Positions 37,697 to 46,303 of a DNA stretch of 46,303 nt are shown one piece after another (the first letter of the stretch is position 1; every line of letters starts with the position of its first letter). The position numbers and the translations under genes were made by a program. The notes under the pieces were generated by a model that saw only the letters and a list, made by a program, of their open reading frames with translations, was not told the origin of the DNA and made no database searches. This DNA is from Lachnospiraceae bacterium (GTDB lineage: Bacteria > Bacillota > Clostridia > Lachnospirales > Lachnospiraceae): the NCBI GenBank assembly GCA_017525525.1, contig JAFXSQ010000058.1, positions 1 to 46,303 on the forward strand. The letters are read 5' to 3'.

Positions 37697-39685
37697 TTAC
37701 TTTAATACCTTCTTAACCGCCTCAACCACTGCATCGGTATTGATGCCGAAGTAATCAAATATCTTTCCGCCCGGGCCAGATGCACCAAAGCCCTTCATGC
37801 CTACGAACTCTCCGTCAAGGCCGATAAGCTCGCCCCATCCGAAGGATGAAAGAGCCTCAACGCCGACTCTTGCGCGGACTGCCTTCGGAAGCACGCTTTC
37901 CTTATACTCTTCGGGCTGACGCTTGAACTCATCCAGGCAAGGCATACTTACCACTCTTATATCCACGCCCTCGCTCTTCATTCTCTCCTTAGCCTCTACT
38001 GCAAGCTGAACCTCCGAGCCCGATGCTATGATTATCGCATCCGGTACACTCTTCTCGCTGTCCTGTAAGATGTAACCGCCCTTTAAGGCGTCCACTCCGC
38101 TTCCGTCAAGCTGAGGAAGGTTCTGTCTTGAAAGGATGAGAGCTGTAGGAGCCTTCTTCTCATTTAATGCAAAGTACCATGCAGCTGCGCACTCCTTGCC
38201 GTCAGCCGGTCTGAATGCAAAGAAGTTCGGTAACGCTCTGAGCATAGCAAGCTGCTCGATCGGCTCGTGTGTAGGTCCGTCCTCGCCCACGCCGATGCTG
38301 TCGTGTGTAAATACGTATGTAAGCGGAAGTCCCATCAAAGCCGAAAGCCTTGCCATGGGCTTCACATAATCACTGAATACGAAGAAGGTTGACACATACG
38401 GTCTTACGCCTCCGTGAAGAGCCATACCGTTGCCCATAGCGGCCATTGCAAGCTCTCTTATACCGAAATGAAGGTTACTACCCTCCGGTGTCTCTGCGGA
38501 GAAGTCGCCGGCGCCGTTCATATAAGTCTTGGTTGAAGGTGCAAGGTCCGCTGCACCGCCGAACATATTCGGAACCACATCCTTGATCAGGTTGAGTAAC
38601 TTGCCCGATACATTTCTTGTTGCCTCAGGCTTGTCGAACATATTCCAGAAGTCATCCATATCGTAAAGCTTCTTGGCGTTGTCGCTGTCGTGATAGGTAT
38701 CCCAAAGCTCCTTCATGTCAGGGTACTTGTCGCAGTACTCCGCGAAAAGCTTGTTCCACTCATCCTCTGCTGCCGCAAAGCCCTTCTTCAACTCTGCGAA
38801 GTTAGCCTGAACATCATCTGCTACCGTGAAGGGCTCCTGTCCGCCGAGACCGAGATTATCCTTTAACGCCTCCACATTCTCTGCGCCGAGAGGCTCGCCG
38901 TGAGCCGAGGCCTTGCCCTCCTTAGCCGGGCAGCCCGCGCCTATTTTGGTCTTTATCTCGATTAATGACGGCTTGCTCTTCTCGGCCTTCGCCGCCTCGA
39001 TTGCAGCGCCGATAGCGTCAAGGTCATTGCCATCCTCGACAAGCTGTGTATGGAAGCCGAAGGACTCGAAGCGCTTTCTTACATCCTCCTTGAAGGCGAT
39101 GTTGGTATCGCCCTCTATGGTTATATTGTTAGAGTCATATAAGATGATAAGCTTATCAAGTCCGAGCGAGCCCGCAAGCGAGCATGCCTCGTAGCTTATA
39201 CCCTCCATCATAGATCCGTCTCCGCCGAGTGCAAATGTATAGTGGTCAACCACATTGTATCCGTCCTTGTTGAATACAGCCGCAAGGTGCTTCTCTGCCA
39301 TAGCCATGCCTACTGCCATAGCGATACCTGCGCCTAAGGGGCCGGTTGTAGCCTCAACGCCTACGGTGTGGCCATACTCCGGATGTCCGGGAGTGAGTGA
39401 ACCGAGCTGTCTGAACTGCTTCATATCCTCCATGGTAAGGCCGTAGCCGAACATGTAGAGAAGTGAGTAAAGAAGCGCCGAGCCATGTCCGCCCGAGAGG
39501 ATGAACCTGTCTCTGTCTGCCCAGTTCGGATCGGCAGGGTTAATCTTCATGTGCTTTGACCAAAGCTCGTAAGCCATCGGAGCCGAACCGAGCGGAAGTC
39601 CCGGGTGGCCCGACTTTGCCTTCTCTATCGCCTCTGCGGCAAGCACTCTTATGGAATTAACGGATTTAACGTCTATGTCTCTCAT
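37697..39685 (-). CDS. tkt: Transketolase
   Basis: 662 aa. Thiamine-diphosphate enzyme of the non-oxidative pentose phosphate pathway, moving two-carbon units between sugar phosphates. The N-terminal part has the SGHPGLPLG and [13 protein letters not shown] motifs and the cofactor motif [14 protein letters not shown] with DSNNITIEG. The middle domain has [20 protein letters not shown], with the catalytic Glu, and [25 protein letters not shown]. The C-terminal domain begins near [20 protein letters not shown]. Full length, no defects. It is between the BI-1-like gene (27-bp gap) and the diguanylate cyclase, all on the minus strand. Confidence 0.97.
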   Translation of the reverse strand: MRDIDVKSVNSIRVLAAEAIEKAKSGHPGLPLGSAPMAYELWSKHMKINPADPNWADRDRFILSGGHGSALLYSLLYMFGYGLTMEDMKQFRQLGSLTPGHPEYGHTVGVEATTGPLGAGIAMAVGMAMAEKHLAAVFNKDGYNVVDHYTFALGGDGSMMEGISYEACSLAGSLGLDKLIILYDSNNITIEGDTNIAFKEDVRKRFESFGFHTQLVEDGNDLDAIGAAIEAAKAEKSKPSLIEIKTKIGAGCPAKEGKASAHGEPLGAENVEALKDNLGLGGQEPFTVADDVQANFAELKKGFAAAEDEWNKLFAEYCDKYPDMKELWDTYHDSDNAKKLYDMDDFWNMFDKPEATRNVSGKLLNLIKDVVPNMFGGAADLAPSTKTYMNGAGDFSAETPEGSNLHFGIRELAMAAMGNGMALHGGVRPYVSTFFVFSDYVKPMARLSALMGLPLTYVFTHDSIGVGEDGPTHEPIEQLAMLRALPNFFAFRPADGKECAAAWYFALNEKKAPTALILSRQNLPQLDGSGVDALKGGYILQDSEKSVPDAIIIASGSEVQLAVEAKERMKSEGVDIRVVSMPCLDEFKRQPEEYKESVLPKAVRARVGVEALSSFGWGELIGLDGEFVGMKGFGASGPGGKIFDYFGINTDAVVEAVKKVLK

Positions 39686-39712
39686 TATTATTTTTATCCT
39701 TTCATATTTTGA

Positions 39713-40582
39713 TTAGTTGTTCTGTGCCCTTGCTACTATTCTTAGGATTCTGATGAACAGGTTTACGATGTCCACATAGAGCTCTGCAGCCGAGTCGATT
39801 GCATTGTCCACGGTCTTCGGTAGAGCATTTGCCTTAGCCCAGTCGTAGCCGATGTAGCCGCAGAAGATAAGCACTACTATGTAATCGATTATTGTAAGAT
39901 ATGTTCCGAAGAAAATAGCTGCAACAAGCTCAACTACTATGGTTATCATAAGTGTAACGAAAAGTGTCTTGCCGAGGCTCAAGAAGAACTGCGGGAAGAT
40001 ATTTGCTGCTGCCATCATTGCAAGCGTAACAACTGCGGTGATACCGAAGGCTATGGTAATTGCGGTGTTGTAGCCTGCCATAGCGTAGATGTTAAGGATG
40101 TAGCTTAAGCATAAGCCGAGGGGTACAACGAAAAGGTTGTAGCCTATAAAGCTTATAGCCGGCTTGTCTGACTTGTGAATCATTATGCTGCCCACAATAA
40201 TCATGGCGATATAAGCAATCATGAATACGATAGGACTCTTGTCTATGACGGATACAGCCGCATCAAAGCAGAAAGCTACCATAAAGACATTGATTAAGAA
40301 GCCGTACAAGAGACATGCTCCGATTACAAGATTGTACTTCTGGGGTGAAATCTCGTCTGCGGTGTATACGCCCGAGCCTGAACCCGAGCCAAAGCCCGAA
40401 GCCTGTCCTCCGCCAATCTGCTGCGCATAAAGCGGCGCCGAAAACGGATCATTCACACCACGGTTCTGCTGACCGTAGGGCTGTTGTTGTCCGTAAGGTT
40501 GCTGACCGTAAGGGTCGTTGTAGGGTTGCTGCCCATAGGGTTGATTGTTATTAAATCCGTTGTTAAAATTATTGTCTGCCAT
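39713..40582 (-). CDS. Bax inhibitor-1/YccA-like membrane protein with a Q/N/Y/G-rich N-terminus
   Basis: 289 aa. Residues 1-65 are of low complexity: runs of Asn with Phe, then PYGQQ at 15-19, 24-28, 29-33 and 35-39, then a Gly/Ser run. Residues ~80-289 hold about seven hydrophobic segments. The ending DSAAELYVDIVNLFIRILRI resembles the conserved C-terminal helix of Bax inhibitor-1 proteins (pH-sensitive ion-leak channels). A one-domain bacterial BI-1 is usually ~220-235 aa, so the N-terminal tail is the addition. It starts at ATG 40582 with AGGAGG upstream. Its role here is not known. Confidence 0.8.
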   Translation of the reverse strand: MADNNFNNGFNNNQPYGQQPYNDPYGQQPYGQQQPYGQQNRGVNDPFSAPLYAQQIGGGQASGFGSGSGSGVYTADEISPQKYNLVIGACLLYGFLINVFMVAFCFDAAVSVIDKSPIVFMIAYIAMIIVGSIMIHKSDKPAISFIGYNLFVVPLGLCLSYILNIYAMAGYNTAITIAFGITAVVTLAMMAAANIFPQFFLSLGKTLFVTLMITIVVELVAAIFFGTYLTIIDYIVVLIFCGYIGYDWAKANALPKTVDNAIDSAAELYVDIVNLFIRILRIVARAQNN

Positions 40583-40611
40583 AGTATCCTCCTTTGTACT
40601 TAAAGCATGTT

Positions 40612-41085
40612 TTATTTATCGTTTTTTTCTTCCGTTTTTGCGGCATTATCCGAAGTTTTATCAAAAGCTTTGTCCGAAGTCTCTGTTTCCTGCCCGTCTG
40701 CGTCCTCATAAGGCTCGTATCCGGCAAGCTCGTCAAGCCTGTCGGCTATGTCATGGTAATAATCATGCAGCGACTTCGCCATAAGCCCCATATTGAAGTT
40801 GGTTATGTCCGCCTTCTCCTGAACCTCGACTACCGCGCAGAAGGTACATACCACGAAGGCGGCGAGTATCAGGTCAAGGATAAATCCTACCGTCGCCATC
40901 CATCCCCTGGTGTAACCACCGTCGAAGATGAAGAAGCATGTCTTCGCGATCACATACACCAGCATGAATATAACCGCCAAAAGCTCGTACCAGGAGTCTG
41001 TCACCGAGAAGCGGTGCTCCTGTTTAAGCTTCTCGTAAGTATCCTCCGGCCCGGACTTTACGCTCTTTATTTCATTATCATCCAA
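40612..41085 (-). CDS. Small membrane protein, function unknown
   Basis: 157 aa, probable TTG start at 41085 behind AAGGAGG. Two membrane segments (about residues 34-54 and 63-87) form a hairpin with both termini on the same side. The C-terminal ~60 residues are very acidic and then lysine-rich. No family was recognised. It lies 29 bp upstream of the BI-1-like gene and is probably cotranscribed with it. In the 56-bp gap to pyk there is a direct repeat AAGCATAAACCAT (41107-41119 / 41123-41135). Confidence 0.65.
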   Translation of the reverse strand: MDDNEIKSVKSGPEDTYEKLKQEHRFSVTDSWYELLAVIFMLVYVIAKTCFFIFDGGYTRGWMATVGFILDLILAAFVVCTFCAVVEVQEKADITNFNMGLMAKSLHDYYHDIADRLDELAGYEPYEDADGQETETSDKAFDKTSDNAAKTEEKNDK

Positions 41086-41141
41086 CTGACTGTCCTCCTT
41101 ATTTTAAGCATAAACCATTTCAAGCATAAACCATAACACGC

Positions 41142-42557
41142 TTAAACCACCTGAACCTTGAGCATATTCGTCGTTCCGGTCACGCCGAGGGGTACTCCCG
41201 CGCCTATAACGACCGCATCACCGCTCTTTAGGTGTCCCTTTTCCTTCGCCACCTCAAGCGCATGGTCAAAGAGCGCGAATATCTCATCCTTTTCTTCCAG
41301 GAGATACGGCACAACGCCCCATGACATGTTCAGCTTCCTGTAAGCCTTCTCGCTTGTGGTCCCTGCGATAATCGGACAGGTAGGTCTGTACTTTGATACA
41401 TTCCTTGCGCTCATGCCCGACTTTGTGACCATGACTATCGCCTTTGCGCCAAGATCCATGGCCATCATGCAGGCCGAATGGCACACCGCATCGGTCACAT
41501 CCGGATTGGTCTTCCTGCCGTAATTATGGAAGCGCTGCGCGTAATTGATGTCGTTTTCCGTGCGCTCCGCTATCTTCACCATCATTTTCAAGGCCTCAAC
41601 GGGATATTTGCCCGCCGCGGTCTCACCCGAAAGCATGATGGCTGAGGTTCCGTCGTAGATGGCATTCGCCACATCCGTAGTCTCCGCCCTTGTGGGACGC
41701 GGATTCTTCATCATGGAGTCAAGCATCTGCGTCGCGGTTATTACACGCTTTCCGGCGTTGTAGACCTTCCTGATGATCATCTTTTGAACCACCGGCACCT
41801 CCTCGGTGGGCATCTCAACGCCCATGTCGCCGCGGGCAACCATTATACCCTCCGACACATAGATGATGTCGCCGATGTGGTTCACTCCCTCATTGTTTTC
41901 TATCTTCGAGATGATATCTATGTCCTGTCCGCCGTTCTTGTTGAGCAGGTCCCTTACCTCAAGCACGTCCTGCGCATTTCTTACAAATGATGCGGCGATG
42001 AAGTCCACATCCTGCTCTATCCCGAACAGAATATCGGCCCTGTCCTTTTCGCTCATATAGGGCATCGACAGATGAACATCCGGTACATTAATCCCCTTGT
42101 GATTGGAGATCACGCCGTCATTCATAACCTCGCAGAGGATGTCATCGTCATTGACCGCCTTCACGCGCATCTCTATCAGACCGTCGTCCACAAGTATGCG
42201 CGAGCCCTCCTTTACATCCTTACCGAGCTCCTTGTAGGTTATGGTGCATATGGTGCTGTCACCGACAAGCTCCCTTGTGGTAAATGTAAAGAAGTCTCCG
42301 GCCTTCACCTCAACTCTTCCGCCCTCGAAATCGCCGGTCCTGATCTCCGGTCCCTTCGTGTCGAGTAACAGAGCCACAGGTTTGTCAAGCTCGGCCCTGA
42401 GCTTCTTGACCATGTCCATGCGCTTTTTGTGCTCCTCGTGTGTCCCATGGGAGAAGTTGAGCCTTGCGACATTCATGCCCTCTTCGATAAGAGCCCTTAA
42501 AACTGCCTCGTCGTCCGTCGCCGGACCGAGGGTACAAACTATCTTTGTCTTTCTCAT
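41142..42557 (-). CDS. pyk: Pyruvate kinase
   Basis: 471 aa. Last step of glycolysis, PEP + ADP to pyruvate + ATP, feeding the pfl operon's substrate. The N-terminus is RKTKIVCTLGPATDDEAVL and then NVARLNFSHG. The metal/substrate site has DIISKIENNEGVNHIGDI, then IMVARGDMGVEMPTEEVPVVQK and ATQMLDSMMKNPRPTRAE. The C-terminal allosteric domain is present (residues ~350-471). It lacks the extra C-terminal PEP-utiliser domain seen in some Bacillus-type enzymes. A TATAAT box (42603-42608) lies upstream but without a convincing -35. Confidence 0.97.
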   Translation of the reverse strand: MRKTKIVCTLGPATDDEAVLRALIEEGMNVARLNFSHGTHEEHKKRMDMVKKLRAELDKPVALLLDTKGPEIRTGDFEGGRVEVKAGDFFTFTTRELVGDSTICTITYKELGKDVKEGSRILVDDGLIEMRVKAVNDDDILCEVMNDGVISNHKGINVPDVHLSMPYMSEKDRADILFGIEQDVDFIAASFVRNAQDVLEVRDLLNKNGGQDIDIISKIENNEGVNHIGDIIYVSEGIMVARGDMGVEMPTEEVPVVQKMIIRKVYNAGKRVITATQMLDSMMKNPRPTRAETTDVANAIYDGTSAIMLSGETAAGKYPVEALKMMVKIAERTENDINYAQRFHNYGRKTNPDVTDAVCHSACMMAMDLGAKAIVMVTKSGMSARNVSKYRPTCPIIAGTTSEKAYRKLNMSWGVVPYLLEEKDEIFALFDHALEVAKEKGHLKSGDAVVIGAGVPLGVTGTTNMLKVQVV

Positions 42558-42635
42558 GCAAGTTCCCCTTATCTGCAGTTAAATTTGATTACAATCTTAA
42601 TCATTATACATCATCTTTATCAAAAACACTACTAA

Positions 42636-42698
42636 TTTTTTCTTGCGAATGTGTGGTTTTTTCTTGTAAATGTGACCTTTTTATTGTAAGATTTGTGT
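42636..42698. repeat. Three tandem 21-bp imperfect repeats between pyk and the lipoprotein gene
   Basis: TTTTTTCTTGCGAATGTGTG-G (42636-42656), TTTTTTCTTGTAAATGTGAC-C (42657-42677) and a diverged third unit TTTTTATTGTAAGATTTGTG-T (42678-42698), two helical turns apart. They could be repeated binding sites in this divergent promoter region. Confidence 0.6.
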
Positions 42699-42722
42699 AT
42701 ATTATACGAGGGAGGTAATCCT

Positions 42723-43226
42723 ATGATCAAACCCGGTACAGGTACATCAGCAACAGCCTTAACGACCATACTGCTCGTGCTCTTTTTAGTTTTGCTTACA
42801 GGCTGTAAGGCCAACCCGAAGGATTTCCATTCTAACGGCTTAAGCATAACGCTTACCTCAGACTTTAAAGAGCGAAAGATGAACGAATACACCGTCTACC
42901 TCATAGGAAGTGATGTCTCATTTACCGCGAAGGAGGAGACCAACGACTCTCTCATCAGAAACGGTTACAACATAAGCACTCTCGAGGACTACTGCGCAGC
43001 GCTTATCAACATGAACGGTCAGCGTTCCTCCGACGTGAACCGCCGAGGTAATTATTATTACTTCGTAAATGAAGTGACCACCGACGGCACGAACTATACC
43101 TATGTGAACTGCATGCTCAAGGGTTCCAATTCCTACTGGCTCTGCAAGTTCATAGTAAAGGCCGATAATTACGATAAATACAAGGAGAACATCTTCGCAT
43201 GGGCGGATACGATAACAGTGGAATAA
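42723..43226 (+). CDS. Predicted lipoprotein
   Basis: 167 aa, ATG 42723 behind GGGAGG. The type II signal peptide has hydrophobic residues 13-26 and the lipobox LLTGC, with lipidated Cys28. The mature part (~140 aa) shows an alternating beta-strand pattern and Tyr-rich segments (GNYYYFVNEVTTDGTNYTYV). It resembles small PsbP/DUF-type lipoproteins of Firmicutes, but no specific family can be named. It is attached to the outer face of the membrane. It is divergent from pyk and is followed by a decayed phosphatase remnant. Confidence 0.75.
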   Translation: MIKPGTGTSATALTTILLVLFLVLLTGCKANPKDFHSNGLSITLTSDFKERKMNEYTVYLIGSDVSFTAKEETNDSLIRNGYNISTLEDYCAALINMNGQRSSDVNRRGNYYYFVNEVTTDGTNYTYVNCMLKGSNSYWLCKFIVKADNYDKYKENIFAWADTITVE

Positions 43227-43250
43227 ACCTTAAAACGATAAAAATGAAGC

Positions 43251-43463
43251 ATTAAGATCTTCCTCTACACCGACGGTGTTCCCGAGGCTGTAAACACTTC
43301 GGAAGAAATGTTTGGCGTCGACAGGCTTGTCGATGTATTAAACGCCTCTGCAGACAAGAGCCCGAAAGAAATAACGGAGGCTGTGGTAGCCTCCGTCGAT
43401 AAATTCGCCGGCGAAGCGGTGCAGTTTGATGATATCACAACGCTTTGCTTCGAATGGTTTTAG
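43251..43463 (+). pseudogene. 3' remnant of a PP2C/SpoIIE-type phosphatase gene
   Basis: Reading from 43251, 70 codons to TAG 43461-43463 give IKIFLYTDGVPEAVNTSEEM, then FGVDRLVDVLN and FDDITTLCFEWF. LYTDGVxEA and DDxT are the last two conserved, metal-binding motifs of SpoIIE/RsbU-type PP2C phosphatases. An in-frame TGA at 43245-43247 closes the frame directly upstream and no start or ribosome site exists. The N-terminal domain and first catalytic motifs are missing. The lipoprotein gene ends 24 bp before it, so a deletion probably joined the two. Confidence 0.85.
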
Positions 43464-43482
43464 AGTTATAGTTTATAGATTT

Positions 43483-43517
43483 GTTTTCTTGGTTTAGTTT
43501 TCTTGGTTTAGTTTTCT
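43483..43517. repeat. Short tandem repeat 3' of clpB
   Basis: GTTTTCTTGGTTTA twice (43483-43496, 43497-43510) and a partial third copy. No clear terminator hairpin for clpB is visible here. Confidence 0.6.
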
Positions 43518-43526
43518 CGTCCGGTC

Positions 43527-46103
43527 TCAGGCGGTAAGTCCGCCGTCCGGACCGACGTCTATGGTTATCGTATCACCCTCATGAAGGTTGCCAGAGAGTA
43601 TCTTTCTTGCGGCAAGCGTCTCCACATTCTTCTGTATATATCTCTTCAGCGGTCTTGCACCGTAATGCGGATCGTACCCCTCTTTGATGATCAAATCTCT
43701 TGCCTCGTCGGTAAGCTTAAGCTTAAGCTCTCTGTCCGCGAGCCTTGCATCGAGATCCTTCAAAAGCAACTCCACTATATCTCCTATGGCCGATTTGTCT
43801 AACGGCTTAAACATGATTATCTCATCCAGCCTGTTTAAAAACTCCGGTCTGAAATGATCCCTAAGTAAGCCCATAACACCTGTTGCAGCCTCAGGTCTGA
43901 TGTTGCCGTTTGCATCTATTCCGTCGAGCAGGAAATCAGAACCTATATTGGATGTCATGATCAGTATGGTATTCTTAAAGTCTACCGTCTTGCCTTTGGA
44001 ATCAGTTATTCGCCCGTCATCAAGCACCTGAAGGAGCACATTAAACACATCCGGATGAGCCTTCTCAACCTCATCGAACAAAACCACGCTGTAAGGCTTT
44101 CTTCTGACAGCCTCGGTTAGCTGGCCGCCCTCGTCATAGCCCACATATCCCGGAGGCGCGCCTATAAGCCTTGCCACACTGTGCTTCTCCATATACTCGC
44201 TCATATCTATCCTGACCATGTTCGCCTCGTTGTCAAAGAGAGATGCTGCCAGGGTCTTGGCAAGCTCCGTCTTGCCCACACCGGTAGGTCCTAAGAAAAG
44301 GAACGAGCCTATGGGCTTGGTCGGATCCTTTATGCCCGCCTTTGAACGGATTATGGCGTCGGACACAAGCTCCACTGCCTCGTTCTGGCCTATCACTCTC
44401 TTGTGCAGCTCCTCCGACAGATGGAGTGTCTTGTTCCTCTCTCCCTCCGTCAGCTTTGCTACGGGTATGCCTGTCCACTTCGAGACTATCTTGGCTATCT
44501 CCTCATCGGTCACGGTCTCATGGACTAAGGTCATCTGCTTTGCATTTACCTTTGCCTCAAGCGCCGTTATCTCCTTGTCTATGGCAGGAAGCCTTCCGTA
44601 CTGGAGTTCAGCCGCCTTGTTTAAGTCATAATTCCTCTGCGCTATCTGTATCTGGTTTTCTACTGCCTCACGCTCCTCGCGAAGTTGTCTAACACGTTCG
44701 ACACCTTGCTTTTCAGTCTCCCATACTGCTCTCAGCTCTGCCGACTTGCTCTTTAATCCCTCGAGTTCCTCCTGAAGATGCGCCAGTCTGTCCTTGCTTA
44801 AGGAATCCTCCTCATTCTTAAGGGCAGCCTCCTCTATCTCAAGCTGCATTATCTTCCTCTGTATTTCGTCGAGCTCCGCAGGCATGGAATCAAGCTCCGT
44901 CTTTATCATGGCGCAGGCTTCATCCACCAGGTCTATTGCTTTGTCCGGCAGGAAACGGTCGGTTATGTAACGATTGGATAAAACTGCTGCCGAAACCAGC
45001 GCGCCGTCGCTTATCTTGACGCCGTGGAATACCTCATAGCGATTCTTGATGCCTCTTAAAATGGATATCGTATCCTCAACCGTCGGCTCATCCACCATGA
45101 CAGGCTGGAAACGTCTCTCCAAAGCCGCATCCTTTTCTATGTACTTTCTGTACTCATCCAAGGTCGTTGCTCCTATGCAGTGAAGCTCGCCTCTTGCCAG
45201 CATGGGCTTTAGCATATTGCCCGCATCCATAGAGCCCTCGGTCTTGCCCGCGCCGACTATGGTATGAAGCTCATCTATAAAGAGGATTATCTGACCGTCT
45301 GAATTCTTCACATCGTCTAAAACCGCCTTCAGTCTCTCCTCGAACTCTCCCCTGTACTTTGCGCCGGCAAGCATGGCGCCCATATCAAGCGCAAAGATGT
45401 CTTTGTTTTTAAGCGAATCCGGTACGTCTCCGCGCACTATGCGCTGCGCTAAGCCCTCTATGGCTGCAGTCTTACCTACGCCCGGCTCACCGATAAGCAC
45501 GGGATTGTTCTTTGTCTTCCTCGAAAGGATACGGATTATGTTCCTTATCTCGGTGTCACGGCCTATGACCGGATCGAGCTTCTGCTCACGCGCGCGCTCG
45601 ACTAAGTTATAGCCGTACTTGTTAAGTGTATCGTAGGTATCCTCAGGGTTATCGCTGTCAACCCTCTTGTTGCCGCGAACCTTGGCGAGAGCCTCGAGGA
45701 ACTTGTTCTTAGTTATCCCATAACCCATGACAAGTCCCTTTACCGCCTTGTTCATCCTGTCCATGAGGCCTAAGAAAATGTGCTCTATGGACACGTACGA
45801 ATCTCCCATCTGCTTTGCCTGCTTCTCGGCAGCAATCAAAGTCCTCTGGAAATCATCACTTGTAAAGAGCTTTCCTCCGCTTACCTTCGGGCGGTAAGCC
45901 ACCAGCTTTTCGGCCTCCTTTGAGAAGGCCTCGACATTGATGCCCATAAGCTCTAAAAGCTTGACTATAAGGCTTTCATCCACAGTGAGCATGCTGTACA
46001 AAAGGTGCTCCTGATCTATCTCCTGATTGTTGTACTCATACGCGAGCTTCTCGCAATTCTCTATAACCTCGAGAGATTTTCTTGTAAATTTGTTAGCATC
46101 CAT
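43527..46103 (-). CDS. clpB: ATP-dependent disaggregase ClpB
   Basis: 858 aa, the normal length. Hexameric AAA+ chaperone that threads aggregated proteins together with DnaK. Order: Clp N-domain (residues ~5-145); first ATPase with GEPGVGKT (205-212), [15 protein letters not shown] and the pore loop [16 protein letters not shown]; the long coiled-coil middle domain (~405-525) that separates ClpB from ClpA/ClpC; a second ATPase with [15 protein letters not shown] and [21 protein letters not shown]; and the D2-small domain ending [14 protein letters not shown] 46103. No CIRCE-type heat-shock operator is visible in the 200 bp upstream, which hold repeats. Confidence 0.97.
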   Translation of the reverse strand: MDANKFTRKSLEVIENCEKLAYEYNNQEIDQEHLLYSMLTVDESLIVKLLELMGINVEAFSKEAEKLVAYRPKVSGGKLFTSDDFQRTLIAAEKQAKQMGDSYVSIEHIFLGLMDRMNKAVKGLVMGYGITKNKFLEALAKVRGNKRVDSDNPEDTYDTLNKYGYNLVERAREQKLDPVIGRDTEIRNIIRILSRKTKNNPVLIGEPGVGKTAAIEGLAQRIVRGDVPDSLKNKDIFALDMGAMLAGAKYRGEFEERLKAVLDDVKNSDGQIILFIDELHTIVGAGKTEGSMDAGNMLKPMLARGELHCIGATTLDEYRKYIEKDAALERRFQPVMVDEPTVEDTISILRGIKNRYEVFHGVKISDGALVSAAVLSNRYITDRFLPDKAIDLVDEACAMIKTELDSMPAELDEIQRKIMQLEIEEAALKNEEDSLSKDRLAHLQEELEGLKSKSAELRAVWETEKQGVERVRQLREEREAVENQIQIAQRNYDLNKAAELQYGRLPAIDKEITALEAKVNAKQMTLVHETVTDEEIAKIVSKWTGIPVAKLTEGERNKTLHLSEELHKRVIGQNEAVELVSDAIIRSKAGIKDPTKPIGSFLFLGPTGVGKTELAKTLAASLFDNEANMVRIDMSEYMEKHSVARLIGAPPGYVGYDEGGQLTEAVRRKPYSVVLFDEVEKAHPDVFNVLLQVLDDGRITDSKGKTVDFKNTILIMTSNIGSDFLLDGIDANGNIRPEAATGVMGLLRDHFRPEFLNRLDEIIMFKPLDKSAIGDIVELLLKDLDARLADRELKLKLTDEARDLIIKEGYDPHYGARPLKRYIQKNVETLAARKILSGNLHEGDTITIDVGPDGGLTA

Positions 46104-46121
46104 AGTATTCGCCCCCTTTTT

Positions 46122-46303
46122 AAGACTCTTCGCGTCACTCAGAGTGACACCGACGTGTCAACACCTCCTCGTATAATATGTAATGGCACGATTGCTAAAG
46201 CAATCCTGCCCAGTCTAATGTCATAAGGAATCCACCGCTTCGCGGTACCCCTTATGACGAAAGTCGGTGCGATGCAAAATTATGACTTCGTCATAATCGC
46301 ACC
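46122..46303. repeat. Palindromic repeat unit followed by structured repeat family 2, copy B
   Basis: 46122-46159 is an AAGACTCTTCGCGTCACTCA...GAGTGACACC unit. 46178-46303 is a full copy of the element at 24531-24655, with the same three hairpins: GATTGC-TAAA-GCAATC; GTCATAAGG...CCTTATGAC with ACCGC/GCGGT; and GGTGCGAT...ATCGCACC. It reaches the window edge and may continue. Confidence 0.7.

Noticed and set aside
46104-46303. CIRCE heat-shock operator before clpB
   Set aside because: The inverted repeats present belong to dispersed intergenic repeat families; no TTAGCACTC-N9-GAGTGCTAA pattern is seen.

Overview
The window looks like chromosomal DNA of a motile, fermentative, low-to-mid-GC Gram-positive of the Lachnospiraceae type (Butyrivibrio/Roseburia/Eubacterium-like). 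The grounds are strong AGGAGG ribosome sites, a Firmicutes flagellar late operon with FliW-CsrA, a fermentative pyruvate formate-lyase cluster, a FeoA/FeoB/small Cys-rich protein iron operon, and a calpain-like protease. The assignment is from gene content and protein resemblance only; no search was run.

Layout. (1) 1-4625: a glycosyltransferase gene cut in two by a complete IS21-family element (1178-4342) with an 8-bp target duplication. The element carries istA, istB and an extra translationally coupled ORF. (2) 4615-8951, minus strand: a GT2-like glycosyltransferase, a LicD-type protein and flagellin, which read as a surface/flagellin modification island. The flagellin leader has a sigma-28 promoter and a hairpin presenting GGA, like a CsrA site. 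(3) 9368-12988, minus: a GNAT acetyltransferase and an 886-aa protein with a C-terminal calpain-type Cys-His-Asn protease domain. (4) 13284-24943, minus: the flagellar late genes flgM-flgN-flgK-flgK-flgL-fliW-csrA-flaG-fliD-fliS and a FliT-like gene. Sigma-28 promoters lie before flgM and flaG, and a housekeeping promoter lies before fliW-csrA. (5) 24944-25536: a nested inverted-repeat element. (6) 25537-29029, minus: metG and murA. (7) 29189-32758, minus: a pyruvate formate-lyase split into a core polypeptide and a separate glycyl-radical polypeptide, with a Cys-containing small relative of the latter between them and the activase last. (8) 33160-35747, plus: feoA, feoB and a 55-aa FeoB-associated protein, with two matching GTTAGG-N4-TCTAAC inverted repeats. 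(9) 35860-46103: a FIST-GGDEF diguanylate cyclase, transketolase, a Bax-inhibitor-1-like membrane protein with a Q/N/Y/G-rich N-terminus, a small membrane protein, pyruvate kinase, a lipoprotein, the decayed 3' end of a PP2C/SpoIIE phosphatase gene, and clpB.

The genes form coherent functional blocks. FlgM would hold back sigma-28 until the hook is finished. FliW and CsrA would gate flagellin translation through the hairpin and Shine-Dalgarno site in its leader. FlgN, FliS and the FliT-like protein would serve the filament-junction and cap proteins. Pyruvate kinase, transketolase and the pfl cluster are central fermentative metabolism. A notable background feature is the number of short intergenic palindromic repeats, in at least three families; two copies of one family differ by compensatory base-pair changes.

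Limits: all calls come from reading the sequence and translations. Promoters are motif matches, and family names rest on recognised motifs without alignment scores.
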